Shown: positions 12,701 to 22,600 of the stretch, one piece after another
Layout: each line of letters starts with the position of its first letter
How positions within the stretch are numbered: the stretch's first letter is position 1
DNA from: Asterias rubens
Lineage: Eukaryota > Echinodermata > Asteroidea > Forcipulatida > Asteriidae
NCBI RefSeq assembly: GCF_902459465.1
Contig: NC_047066.1
Coordinates: forward strand, 15,875,047 to 15,939,046
DNA: 64,000 nucleotides
Direction of reading: 5' to 3'
Position numbers and translations under genes: made by a program
Notes under the pieces: model-generated
Database searches by the model: none
Told to the model about the DNA's origin: nothing
Seen by the model: only the letters and a program-made list of their open reading frames with translations

Positions 12701-13298
12701 CCCTAAAATATCATATTTTAATCATTGATAATTTTATTTTATGATTTTGGTACAAATTTCATGAATTTTTGTTGTTTTTCAAAAACAAAACATTGACATA
12801 CTATAGCTGACGTATAGGCGACGTACCTCGCGCACAAAGGGCCATTGATTTCTATTGTTACTGCCCGGGAAGTTCGAACTCCTTCCGTGGTCCTTTCTCT
12901 ATGGTCTTACTTACTGAGCTTATTACGTAACTTAAACATAACTTAGCCAGGTGTACTAGTCACCCTGACTCGTGAGCCGTTAAACCACAGAGTCAAACTA
13001 AACATGAATGTGGGCGGTGCAAACGTCGTCACAATTAACATAGTGCAACACTTTTTCTAAACCCCGTCCCGCTGGCGAGCAGAAAGAAGGTTTAAAAAAC
13101 ATACAACTGGTGATTTTTTTCTGATACTATTCGTTAACTTCTGACATCATACAAATCCCTGTCAGCGAGCGGCTGCTGGCAGAAAAGTACGTGGATCCGT
13201 TTGGCGGAAATATACCACCAGGATTTATAACTTCAGAACAATTAATACCTAAATCAATGGAGGAATTCCTTAAGAGATGTGCAACAGCAGACAAATGA
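3595..13298 (+). CDS. GH3 domain-containing protein (GHDC-like), 8 exons
   Basis: Exons: 3595-3706, 4159-5193, 6630-6759, 7585-7749, 8337-8485, 9213-9295, 9587-9627, 13166-13298. All borders are GT/AG and all phases agree, giving 615 residues and a TGA stop. The N-terminus has two hydrophobic segments (about residues 9-26 and 33-56), so the protein is probably membrane-anchored. GH3 hallmarks follow: TSGTTGPSK (170-178, ATP-binding loop), YGSTEG (391-396), and GLFRFRMGD (454-462) with downstream KERVSDVFN. The GH3 family belongs to the ANL adenylating superfamily; plant members join amino acids to acyl acids, and the animal substrate is not known. The fold's C-terminal lobe is short: LTEEQ (exon 6) runs almost directly into NVPARVLQLNERLL (exons 7-8), where relatives have about 45-50 more residues. 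A missing or undetected phase 0 exon is likely. Vertebrate GHDC is the nearest known relative, but orthology is not established. AATAAA lies 54 bases after the stop. Confidence 0.88.
4159..5193 (+). CDS. GH3 exon 2: large N-terminal adenylation domain
   Basis: A single 1,035 base exon between TTTTTCAG and GTAAGA. It encodes LLIVLLSISLGVALHISL (membrane), a helix pair, the TDYDHYRKYVQRL segment typical of GH3, the FGCTSGTTGPSKVIPF loop and the FARVWPNLKLI strand before the acyl-site exon. It is fully open, with no sign of decay. Confidence 0.93.
5215..5500 (+). repeat. Dispersed repeat in GH3 intron 2
   Basis: Starts GATCGATCGGCCATCTGGGT and contains TCAAGGGATGTTTTCTACTA. A second copy in the same orientation lies at 15281-15500. 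Confidence 0.8.
6630..6759 (+). CDS. GH3 exon 3: YGSTEG motif
   Basis: Acceptor TTTACCACAG, donor AG|GTAAGC. Reads GIPILSAEYGSTEGEFALNL (starts at residue 383). This matches the conserved E-Y-G-S-S/T-E adenylate-contacting motif of GH3 and ANL enzymes. Confidence 0.9.
7585..7749 (+). CDS. GH3 exon 4: GLFRFRMGD motif
   Basis: Acceptor ATTGAAG, donor AG|GTAAGT. Encodes YELVITARCGLFRFRMGDMI and then GFHEQCPIITIKE; the aspartate of RMGD is the expected ribose-binding residue of the family. Confidence 0.9.
7915..8272. mobile_element. Diverged A-family MITE in GH3 intron 4
   Basis: It has the A-family layout (TTAAAGCCATTATACACTTTTG at the left and the TTTTCACAGGTTTGTTATTTTA block near the right), but the terminal and central parts have drifted. 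Confidence 0.55.
8337..8485 (+). CDS. GH3 exon 5: hinge and start of C-terminal domain
   Basis: Acceptor TTTTGTAG, donor ATG|GTAAAG. Reads R-VSDVFNMCNERVGLPLVAD and continues to NWTCSEGTLLADETN; the ERVSDVFN stretch is the hinge between the two domains. The intron after it received an A-family MITE (8615-8992). Confidence 0.88.
8615..8992 (+). mobile_element. A-family MITE in GH3 intron 5
   Basis: Ends TTAAAGACACTGGACAC and GTGTCCACTGCCTTTAA are inverted repeats. The core has TTTGAGCTCA, CACCCTTGTCACACGAAGTT and a central TTTCGAGA-type hairpin. No transposase. Confidence 0.9.
9213..9295 (+). CDS. GH3 exon 6: C-terminal domain strand
   Basis: Acceptor CAACACATAG, donor ACC|GTAAGT. Reads GELHMRYILFLEFDSHCGND followed by LTEEQMCT. 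It corresponds to the 'HYEVFVEL...LSEE' strand of vertebrate GHDC, and its phase joins exon 5 exactly (G|GA). Confidence 0.8.
9405..9505. mobile_element. Small E-family inverted repeat between GH3 exons 6 and 7
   Basis: CAGACTTACCAGGTAAAT...CATTG on the left mirrors CAATGTAAACC...GAAGTCTGCTGCCACCTAGCGT on the right. The related full element is at 14671-14945. It sits where the missing GH3 exon would be expected. Confidence 0.6.
9587..9627 (+). CDS. GH3 exon 7: micro-exon with the VPRVL-type motif
   Basis: 41 bases, acceptor CTCTCCAG, donor GAA|GTAAGG. Reads GHVRNVPARVLQL plus two bases that combine with C13166 to give Asn. It matches the conserved K-x-P-R-V-L end of GH3 proteins. If unspliced, the next codons are AAG TAA, giving an alternative early stop. 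Confidence 0.6.
9832..10018 (+). repeat. TTGGTTT-type low-complexity tract
   Basis: Irregular tandem GGTTTGGTTTTGGTTT over about 190 bases, strongly G/T skewed. Open in one frame by composition only. Confidence 0.95.
10151..10538 (+). mobile_element. A-family MITE in GH3 intron 7
   Basis: Full copy: TTAAAGGCAGTGGACACTAT at the left, AATAGTGTCCACTGCCTTTAA at the right, and a central inverted repeat of ATTTCGAGACC. Confidence 0.92.
10555..10665. mobile_element. A-family MITE fragment
   Basis: Only the right-half block is left (TTGGTAACGAGCAATGGAGA, then ACGGCTCCCTCTGA), directly beside the full copy. Confidence 0.7.
10930..11212. mobile_element. B-family MITE in GH3 intron 7
   Basis: CCAATTTCATGGCTCTGCTT and the reverse complement AAGCAAAGCCATGAAATTGG close an element rich in GGCGCTTACGGAAGCA repeats. 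A second copy is at 28079-28333 and a stub near 63371. Confidence 0.9.
11399..11778. mobile_element. C-family foldback MITE in GH3 intron 7
   Basis: Two arms of nearly 190 bases: TTGCCTTGGATCGGTCGAGT and CACGGTTTTCCTGTTACGTC on the left are repeated in reverse complement on the right. A sister copy lies in the fibrinogen-related gene (42190-42596). Confidence 0.93.
12346..12905. mobile_element. 560 bp element with perfect 38 bp terminal inverted repeats
   Basis: Starts ACCATAGAGAAAGGACCACG; the last 38 bases are the exact reverse complement of the first 38. The interior has no transposase. It is probably a recently active non-autonomous DNA transposon in GH3 intron 7. Confidence 0.93.
13166..13298 (+). 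CDS. GH3 exon 8: C-terminus and stop
   Basis: Acceptor CCCTGTCAG. Reads ERLLAEKYVDPFGGNIPPGF and ends EEFLKRCATADK with TGA at 13296-13298. NERLLAEKY continues the family's NERLLxFL end; the remaining tail is longer than in vertebrate GHDC. The 3.5 kb intron before it is filled with repeats. Confidence 0.7.
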
Positions 13299-13351
13299 AT
13301 ATGTTTGGACAGCTTCTCTCTACATGAAACAAAGATATTTTATTTATTCAA

Positions 13352-13357
13352 AATAAA
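13352..13357 (+). terminator. Polyadenylation signal of the GH3 gene
   Basis: AATAAA 54 bases after the TGA stop. Confidence 0.7.
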
Positions 13358-13874
13358 TAGAACGCACATGGGATAACCTCGCGTGTAGCATGTGTACACA
13401 TAGCACTCGAAGCAGTCAATATTTGTTTATTACACACCCGTTACCGTGCTGGCCCATGGGTTCGAATCCCTATAGGTATATACATACAACATTCTGTGTG
13501 AAATGGTGCGTGAGTGTGTTTACACTATCATCATTAGCAAAAAATGGTCATTGTCGGTTTGTAACACACTATTGCGAACGCTCTCCAGTTATTACATCGG
13601 CCGTGTCACACGGGAGCAGTTATTAACATTTCAGTCTTCTCATTTATTTATTGAGGATAGTGAGTTAGAGCTAAAAGTATGTATCTTTCATGCGGTGCAG
13701 TCGGTTGCCTCCAAGTTGCCTGAACATTTGCCCTGTTAGACACGGCATTAAAGGCGAGAAACCCAAAGAGAAATTATACTGATGATTTTTTTTTGACTAG
13801 GGTTATTTCCACATAATCATTACCCAACATGATTGGTCTACTCACATATTGTTACTGGATGCGGTTTCGAACAT

Positions 13875-14060
13875 CAGGTTGGTGTAGTGGTGTCTTGCGT
13901 CGACTTCAATTTGGGGACCACGGTTTGGATCCAACCGGGGCACTATCAGTCCCTAACTTGTCTGCGTGGGTTTTCCCTTGAACAATTCTATAAGCCTTTT
14001 TGAGACACAATGCTGTTGTTGATGTATGTCCGGCACAATGGCGGACACAGTGCTACAACA
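13875..14060 (+). repeat. tRNA-derived SINE-like repeat
   Basis: A-box-like GGTTGGTGTAGTGGTGTC and B-box-like GGTTTGGATCC lie about 45 bases apart, followed by TCTGCGTGGGTTTTCCCTTG, a tail seen in invertebrate SINEs. It does not fold as a functional tRNA. Confidence 0.6.
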
Positions 14061-14094
14061 CTACAGGGTGTCTCCCAAAAAAACCTACACACTT

Positions 14095-14490
14095 TTGAAA
14101 TGGCTGCCGACTAAAAAGTATATGATTCTGGGGAAAAAGTTGGAGATGTATGGATAACTTATGGACTCAACTTTTATATTACACCAACAAGTCCATAAAT
14201 AAATTATGCTTGGCTGAGCACTGCTCACCTTTATAAAGGGTATGACAATTAGGTTGCGCATGAATTAGCCTTCCAATTTGTAAGAGGTAAGTCCTTTGAA
14301 GCTTACAAAATTCACTCCAAGATGTCGGCTACTTATTCTTCACTGAGCAGTGCTTACCGAAGCATAAATTATTTTCAGACTTGTTTGTGTGAAATGGAAG
14401 TTGAGTCCATAAGCTATCCATACATCTAAACCTTTTCCCCCAGAATCATATATTTTTTATTATTCGGCAGCCATTTCAACGTTGTAGAGT
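14095..14490. mobile_element. Inverted-repeat element
   Basis: GAAATGGCTGCCGAC, CTTATGGACTCAACTT and GAGCACTGCTCACC on the left reappear as reverse complements on the right (AAGTTGAGTCCATAAG, GCAGCCATTTC). Arms of about 130-150 bases. Confidence 0.85.
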
Positions 14491-14670
14491 TTGTTTTAGA
14501 CACACGGTAGAGGGTTTGGGTAAACTTGTGTGTATACTCCCAAACCAAGCAGTACACTCCTATCACGTCCGCCATACCTCAACAAGGCCTATGGGGTTTT
14601 CCTCCCAAATCTAAACCTGAAATTACTTTACCATATTCTCTCCTCGTTTGGTTCCAATAGGATACTTTTG

Positions 14671-14945
14671 AACGCTAGGTGGCGGCAGACTTACCAGGTA
14701 AAATGTCCATTGTTTACGTAGTTATGAGCATGCGCACATTACCGAGAACAATGGATTTTACCTGGGGTGCGTTTTGGCGGCGGTAACCTAAAACTGTTTC
14801 GGTTGTTGGTCGTTGGTTCTGCTGTTCAGACGGAACGATAACCGAATTGTGAGCTCGGTTATCGTTTTGGTTATGACGTCAGAAACAATTATTGGTTACA
14901 GCCGCCAAAACGCACCCCAGGTTAGTCTGCCTGCCACCAAGCGTC
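14671..14945. mobile_element. Nested hairpin (E-family) element
   Basis: Outer arms: AACGCTAGGTGGCGGCAGAC against GTCTGCCTGCCACCAAGCGT. An inner hairpin (14763-14925) has arms GGGTGCGTTTTGGCGGC and GCCGCCAAAACGCACCC and looks like one element inserted in another. Confidence 0.85.
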
Positions 14946-15004
14946 CCGAAAGTCCCCTATTAGAGCGTTGATCAGATCCAGATGTGAAGTTGTACATTCT
15001 CTTC

Positions 15005-15065
15005 TATAATAATAAAAGAATATTTATATAGCGCCTTATGCCAGGCTTCAAGGCGCTTAACACGA
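15005..15065. repeat. TATATAGCGCC...AAGGCGC repeat end
   Basis: AATATTTATATAGCGCCTTA followed by TTCAAGGCGCTTAAC; a similar end with TTATATAGCGCACGA lies at 38765-38832. This motif commonly closes invertebrate short interspersed repeats. Confidence 0.45.
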
Positions 15066-15199
15066 AATAAAACCACATTTTAAAAGGAACACTAACATAG
15101 AAACGGCAGTTTACAAAACCACAAGAAAGATTATAATAATTAAAACTAAACAAAACCACCAGGATTAAAAAATAAATAAAAATAGTTACTTTAAGGAAC

Positions 15200-15500
15200 A
15201 TTACAGAATTGGTTTTGCTAGCAAAACAGTTGCTGTCAGTGTAAGCACTTTATGTAATCCACCATATCCATGAACTGAGATCGATCGGCCACCTGGGTCA
15301 CGAGAGAATAGTGAAAAAACGATTACAAATTTTGCATTGCATCGATGCCAAAACATAAATGAATAAAACGCTCACTGAGCGATAAACTCTAAACGCGAAC
15401 TTAGATTATTTATTTCTCATCAAATATGAAATTGCAGACAGAAATATTTCAAGGGATGTTTTCTACTATCATCATCATTAGACCGTGTAAGTTTTATGTA
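15200..15500 (+). repeat. Composite repeat: two dispersed families
   Basis: 15200-15275 (GAACATTACAGAATTGGTTT) recurs at 36360-36440; 15281-15500 is the second copy of the repeat at 5215-5500. Confidence 0.75.
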
Positions 15501-15833
15501 AATCTGTGATCTTCACGATGTTTGTTTCTTACCAATTCTGTAACGTTCCTTTAAACTAAAAACTAAAGTAGTCAGAATTAGCTCTTTTGATCATATATTT
15601 TATGGATTTGTGTTAACCATGAATTTGTGCAATATCTTTATACTGATCAACATTTACACTATGATGTACTATTTCCACTATGTATATAATTTTACGTTGA
15701 TCAAAGTCAAGATCTAATTCACACACATAGACATACATATGCTCTCACAGAAATACATGAATCGAGAGAATTCTAAAACGCAAGGGAAAGCGAAAAAACA
15801 GATTCACCAACTCAACCAACACTGCGTCATTGT

Positions 15834-16219
15834 TTAAAGGCAGTGGACACTATTGGTAATTACTCAAAATAATTTTCAGCATAAAAACTCACTTTGTAAC
15901 AAGCAATGGAGAGCGGTTGCTAGTATAAAACGTTGTTAGAAGCGGCTCCCTCTGAAGCAACGTAGTTTTCGAGAAAGAAGTATTTTTCCACGCATTTGAT
16001 TTCGAGACCTCAGTGTTAAATTTTGAGGTCCCGAAATCAAGCATCTGAAAGCACACAACTTCGTGTGACAAGGGTGTTTTTTCTTCCATTTTTATCTCGC
16101 AACTTCGACGACCAGTTGAGTTCAAATTTTCATAGGTTTTTATTTTCTGTATAATGTTGAGATACACCAAGTGAGAAGACTGGTCTTTGACAATTACCAA
16201 AGGTGTCCATTGTCTTAAA
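15834..16219 (-). mobile_element. A-family MITE
   Basis: Full-length copy in the opposite orientation to those at 8615 and 10151. Left end TTTAAAGGCAGTGGACACTA, right end GTGTCCATTGTCTTAAA. Confidence 0.92.
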
Positions 16220-16475
16220 AGACTCTTGCTAATATCTCTCTTAAAACTAGTGTCAATAACAGCTTTTTGTTAGAAGTTGACAGCAACTTTCAATAGAATA
16301 AAACATTTTGAGAAACATTTCACCTCAAAGTAATGTGGTTATGTAAAAAGATTTCAAAGTCTTTTTTTCCCCCTGAAATTTGAATCCGAGCTCCCTGCTT
16401 TGACATCCGCCTCGGATTTTCGGCAATATCTCAAAAACGCAATCACTTTGTGAAATGAAATGTTCACAGGTAAGT

Positions 16476-16481
16476 TTTATT
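16476..16481 (-). terminator. Polyadenylation signal of the lectin/LamG/Ig gene
   Basis: AATAAA on the minus strand, 55 bases after the TGA stop. Confidence 0.65.
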
Positions 16482-16535
16482 GTACATTTACATCAATATG
16501 AAAAGAGATCCAAAAACAAATAGTATATTTTTTCT

Positions 16536-16648
16536 TCAATGTTTCTTATCAGGTATCTTACAGATAAAGGGGTATTTAGCCTGATCTACCGGACTGGACA
16601 CATCTCGCTGGTAGCCAAATTTATTGGTGAAGTGCACCAAACTGCCCT
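16536..16648 (-). CDS. Exon 5: C-terminus, lectin-like end and stop
   Basis: Acceptor ATATTTGCAG. Reads EGSLVHFTNKFGYQRDVSSP ... QAKYPFICKIPDKKH then TGA. The Y-x-F-I-C ending is typical of the last strand of a C-type-lectin-like domain, whose last cysteine normally bonds to the helix cysteine (here C53 of exon 1). Confidence 0.65.
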
Positions 16649-19600
16649 CTGCAAATATTGGTATTCCTGCAGCGTTAAGGGAACAAATTAAAGTAAAACA
16701 AGACAATTAAAGTATCAAAAGTTAAAGAGTATCTTTTGGATTATGGGTACACCACGTACACGAATTTGACCCTTTAAGCAATATTGATTGCAAGCAAACT
16801 TTTAAGGGTGCACAGCTCCAATCATTTGTACACTTTTTGTCACAAAGACACCAAATGAACAGCATATAAATGAACAGCATATAGTTAAGTTATTTTTGTT
16901 GCTCATTTGCTTTTCTCTCTCGGTGTTATGTCTTGCGTATATTTTTGTTTTGTCTGCCCTGCATTGTACCATGGCCAGCTTTGTTGAGTGTGCTTTCTTT
17001 ATTGTTTGCCTAGTGATAATTGTTGTATACATTGATTCGCTAAATAAAGATTGATTTACAACACATGAGCAAGGCCGGGTTCCTACTTCCTGTAAATGCG
17101 GTACGAATTTTGACGTGGAAGTGCTGGGTTTTTATTTGCAGCGATTGTTTCGTAGGAGTTCAGCACATGTCAACTGAGGTGAATAATTCGTAGAGAACTT
17201 GTAACGCAACATCAGTGTCACATCAGTATGGACCGGATTTAACTCTTTGTAGATCTTGTATTCGACAAACCCGTGCATTTTAATAATAGTTATAATAATA
17301 AATGGCTTAGCGCCGTTAACCCCAAATGGGTCCCGAGGCGCCCCTCTGAGGCTAAAAATATTAAGCAAGTCAATAAATTATACAGACCAATTAAAGAAAA
17401 ACAGATTTAATATGCTTAAAGGCAGTGGACACTATTGGTAATTACTCAAAATAATTATCAGCATAAAACATCAGTTGGTAACGAGTAATGGGGAGCTGTT
17501 GATATTATAAAACATTGTGAGAAACAGTTCCCTCTGAAGTGACGTAGTTTTCGAGAAAGAAGTAATTTTCCACGAATTTTGTTTCGAGACCTCAAGTTTA
17601 GAATTTGAGGTCTCGAAATCAAGCATCTGAAATCACACAACAGGGTGTTTTTTTTCTTCATAGTTATCTCGCAACTCCGATGATCAATTGAGCTCAAATT
17701 TTAACAGGTTTGTTATTTTATGCATATATTGAGATACACCAAGTGAGAAGACTGGTCTTTGACAATTAACAATAGTGTCCACTGTCTTTAAGAAAATTAC
17801 AAACGACCAAAGACAATTTTTACAAATTCAAGCAAGTAAGAACAGTGCTGAACAATTTAAGATAAGCAGATGAAAAACGCTTAAGAAAATTACAAAGGAC
17901 CACATCAGTGATACAAATATAAATGGACATTTTTAATTCAGAAACAGCGACTGTTAAAATGCAAATGACTATAAAAATGGGATAAAGGCTACATCAATGG
18001 CTTAAAAGTTTCCCCTAGGAACCATTACTTACCAATATGTTTCTGATCACTGAAGCTGAACGTCATTTTCTTGCCTGCAATAAAACATGTCGTTGAGAGG
18101 ATTACAATTAATTGAGAACCCTTATCTGGAATCAGTTAATTTCAAGGCAGCTAGTAATGTCCAAATTCAAACCAGAAGAATTTGTATATTTTAGTAGCGA
18201 TTTGACTTTGGTTAAGATCGCTCGGATTGCTGGGCACCTTTAACAGTTTGTAGTTTTTACTGAAACGCACGCAGGGTAAGAAACAATATATAAGAGTATC
18301 AGACAGATAGGTGATGGATCGTTCAGTGTTTTCAGGCTAACTCTCTGGAACAATTCACCACATACCATAAGATCCTCTCCAACGGTTTTTGCTTTCAAAC
18401 GCACCCTCAAAACTTATTTATTTTAGTGCATTATAATTGCTATTGTTTTTTTATGTAAAGCGCGTAATTGAACATTTTTGGAATGGCGCTCTAGAAGAGC
18501 TGGTATTATTCTTATTTTTAATATTATTATAATTGACTGTATATTTTTAAATGTTGTATATTTTTTTATTCGGTTTGAAATTAATTGTTGAATAATTTCA
18601 ACAAAACTTGAAACACTTTTTTTTGTAAAAATCTCCCGTCGCATCATCGCTGCTGATGAAAAATCCGTACTGAGAAGGGGCAGTGCTAGACTGAACAATC
18701 CTAAATGATCTCATATGCATTAAAGGCACTGGACACTTTTGGTAATTGCTCAAAATAGTTGTGAGCATAAAAACATCGTCAGGAGACTGAAGAGATAAAG
18801 GAGAAGTGGGCTTATTTAAAACAGTTCAGAGGCTCTAGTGTAGAGTCAAGCAACGCTCTAATTGGTTCTCCTGAGAGGAGACCTGTGGTTGGTTAGCTCA
18901 GGGCTATTGTGTGGGTTGCCCATTGTGTGAGAAAGCCCTCGTGTGTAGTGTGAGTTGCAGTGAGGGTGTCAAGTTGAATAGCTTTTAAAACATCACCGCA
19001 AGTACTAGTTCAAATTTTTTTGGCTGCTGTAAAATTCACGAACTGTTTGATGTTTTCAGTCAAACAAACCTTTGTAGATCGTCACAGATGCATTGTTGGA
19101 TCCAGCCTGAGCTGTACATGCAATGGCCGTTGGACTGACTTGACTTGAACTCATCGCCAATGTAGAGCGAACTACACACGTAGATACAGCCACCGATTGG
19201 ATAGTGTAGTCATATCCTGGCGTGTCTAAGTTCTCCCAACTATCAGTTTCTTTGTTATACAGACTCCATGTAATGATCGGACCAGATGGGTCGCTAGCCG
19301 TGCACTCGTATTCCAGACTGCTCTTCATTACAACACTACGAACCATTAGAGCCAATTCTATAAACAAGGGCAAAAAATACAGTGTGTTACATAATATACG
19401 TTAAATTTGCATCGGGGATAAAACACAGGATTCGAACTGCATGCCTCTAGCTACCGGGCAATCTCGGTAGTCTAATCTCGGTAGTCTAGTTGGTAAGACA
19501 CTGCTCTAGAATTGCGAGGGTCGTGGGTTCGAATCCCACCCGAGTAATATGCCTGTGATGTTTTTTTCACAGGACTCGGGAAGGCACTGAGTATACAGTG

Positions 19601-22600
19601 CTAACATACATCGGTGTATGGGTAAAAACCCAAATTAATACAGTGTATTACGTATCATTCAAACCTGTTGCCAAGAACAAGTCTTGTATGTGGCTTATTG
19701 TACATGTGTATCAAAGATGCTGCTTACTGAAAACAGTTTCAGGAAAATCAGTGGCATCAACAAATCTTTCAATTAGAACTGCTTTCTCCTGAAGACGATC
19801 AGAGCATACTGATTGAAACGTCGAATTGTAGAACCACTCCAACTCATTTAGAGATAGTCATTATGGTGTTACCGCAAACCTTTCCATATCGTATTTTCAC
19901 AATGCAAAGTTTCAAATCCTACCTCGCATAATAGGCAAGGACACAATTACAGGAGGTTTTTAGGGCCCTGTCACAAGGGGCAACACCTACAGGCAATCAA
20001 CTACAGTGTGTCCTGCTGCCTTGGCAACACATGGATTATTTTGCATACATTGTCTTACGATCCCCAAGAAAAATTAGTTTTCCTTTTAAACGTGAGTGCT
20101 ATTTCTTACTGGAGATTGCCTTGTACTGGTTGCCTGGAAATTGCCTCGTGTGACATTGGCCTTTTCCGGGTCATTTCTTATGAGGCAATTTTAAGGAAAC
20201 CAGCTAAAGGCAATCTCCATGATGAAAAGGCATTCACAATTGAATGTTCACGCATTGTGCTTGATAATCATAAGACACGATTTGAACATTTACTTATGTG
20301 CTACCAAAGTGATCACATCTTGTGGATCGTAAGACAAAGTTCAAAAAAGAATAATTTTGTTCAATGGAATGAACCAACCATTCGGAGAAACGAAATAAAA
20401 ATGTTATTTTCACGTGATTCATACTTGGGTTAGTGCTGCTTTGGCAAGTCTCTGGATTAATTTTAAATCTTTTATGAGATTGCATGGTCGATCAATATTG
20501 TGACAGTCCACTGCGTCCACTGTGTTAGTAAAAATACGGCTTTCAATTGCAATGATCGGTATCAATTAGTTTAAGGCACTGGGGTGGATTTCACAAAGAG
20601 TTAGGACTAGTCTTATCTCGACTTAGGACGAGTCACTCGTCCTAACTTAGGACTAGCCATACGTTTTTGATATCTCCTAGGACTAGTCCTAAGTTAGGAC
20701 TAGTCCTAACTCTTTGTGAAATCGACCCCGGGTTTGATAATTTGTCAGAAACCAATATTCTCACTTGGTGTGTCCCAACATATCCATACAATAATACGTC
20801 GTGTGCCCGGCAAAAGGGCGTAAGGCCTTACGCCCTTTTGCCGGGAACATAAAGTAGTTCGTCCCAGTAACAAAAGGACGTAAGCAACAAAATGGCTCCT
20901 GACATGAAAAATATGTCATTTTTGTTTGTTCTTTTGCTAGAATTACCCTGAAGACATGTTTCCCCATTCCCCATGCAGAATTTAACCTTTCTAGAATGAC
21001 TTTTGCATGGCAACAAATTTACCAAACTTTCCCGCTCATAATTCTTGAAACACAAATTTTAACATAAATTGCTTACGTCCTTCTGCCGGGAACTTTCCCT
21101 TACGTCCTTTTGCCGGGCACACGACGAGTCATCGAATTGGCAAGAGAATAATGACTGAAAACCACAATTGTGGCGTTACTTTATGTGCTTTCAGATACAT
21201 AATAAAATATACCTTACTTCAGAGGGAGCCTTTCTCACAGTACGTTATACCATCCACAGCGCTCTATTTTACGTTTTCAAGTTAATTTTCATGCTAAAAA
21301 TTAGTCTGAGTAAAATAATAACGAAGAGTGTCCAGTGCCTTTAAAATCAATTTAAAGAATTTTACAAAAAATTCTCGTTACTCACCGTGTGATCCGCATG
21401 AATGCATATCTCGTATGTGATCTTGAGTGAGAAAACCGTCAAAGACCGTCAAATCACTGTACGCCGCAGACCCACCGTAGATACTAGACTCGTATACATT
21501 ATTGCAGGTGTTGGAGTGACCCATGTAAAGATCCGTACAACCGTCAGACGCTACTCCAGCAGGCGTGAGGTATGTATCTCTAGCAACTGCCACACCATTG
21601 ACAAACAGCTGAATGGCGTCACCAACGGCCATATCATCGAATGTCAAAGCCAAGTGAAACCAAAGGTTTTTAGGTATCGTAGACGAGGAATAATATGTGA
21701 CGTAACTGGAACTTGATGTTTTGATCTGATACCTAAAATGGTCAGTGTGATAGAGGAACGCAATACCCTTGGCCATATTGGTTTGTCCTCCAGAGCTGAC
21801 GTAGTATCGTTCAGCGAAGTCTGATAACGTATCTATCTTGAGCCATAAAGACCACGTCAGAGATCCACAGAGATCTGGGTCAGAAACACAAGTCCCACTA
21901 AAGTCACCAATGTCTAAGTATACACCTGTTTTGGCATACACAGCGCATGCGTGATCAACTACGTCAGGAGCAGGAACTAATTCAATCAGACTGGTATCTC
22001 CGCCGAGTTGGAACCAGTCACCGCTTACTGGAACGGAGTCACATGACATGACGTGGCTTTCCGTAGGACCCAAGGTTCGGTCAAGAATCGGAACAATATC
22101 TGCATAAGAAAACGCGAGAATAACGAATAAAGTTACAAGACTATTGGTTCTAAGAGAGGTTTGCGGCAACACATTCACGGATGCGTACAGTCCCTGTTGG
22201 ATGGCAAACGTCATGCACTAACCAGACGCACAATTGCGTCTGCGTCACGCAGCCATTAGGCGTGTACAATACAGCGCGACATATTTCTTGAAAATGACCC
22301 ATTATTGAGTCTTCAAGCGCCCGTTCTTTTCAGAACCAACACAACTCAAGGGAAATATTCACAAACCTCTCTTAGTTATACCTCCACCTTGCAAAGTTAC
22401 AAATCATACATAATGACCTTATGAATATGACAAACGACATTATTGACTTTATTCTTAAATCCTTGTGCGTTGTTTCTTGTGTAATTTTTGTTTTGCCTTT
22501 CGTAACTTGTTTACATTTGAGGTGCTTTTCAAACTCGTTGTCTTTTGATGACATAATAAGGTTTATGCTAATGTGCATTATAACATCCAACACCCAAGTG

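Larger units (their letters stand above)
13358..16475. other. Intergenic space between convergent GH3 and lectin/LamG/Ig genes
   Basis: No gene seen. It is occupied by a SINE, inverted-repeat elements and an A-family MITE, listed separately. Short open frames at 13390-13740 have no protein likeness. Confidence 0.6.
20576..21345. mobile_element. A-related MITE split by two inserted elements
   Basis: The left end TTTAAGGCACTGG and the right end CCAGTGCCTTTAAAA flank a diverged A-family body. Inserted within it are the hairpin 20583-20735 and the element 20797-21126. Confidence 0.75.

Noticed and set aside
19470..19560. Functional tRNA gene
   Set aside because: The T-arm and boxes are good but the acceptor stem does not pair; a SINE tail follows.
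22100..22214. Apparent signal peptide directly in front of the LamG domain
   Set aside because: It coincides with the pyrimidine-rich intron end before a clean CAG acceptor, and the exon phase fits the lectin exon; an alternative first exon cannot be fully excluded.
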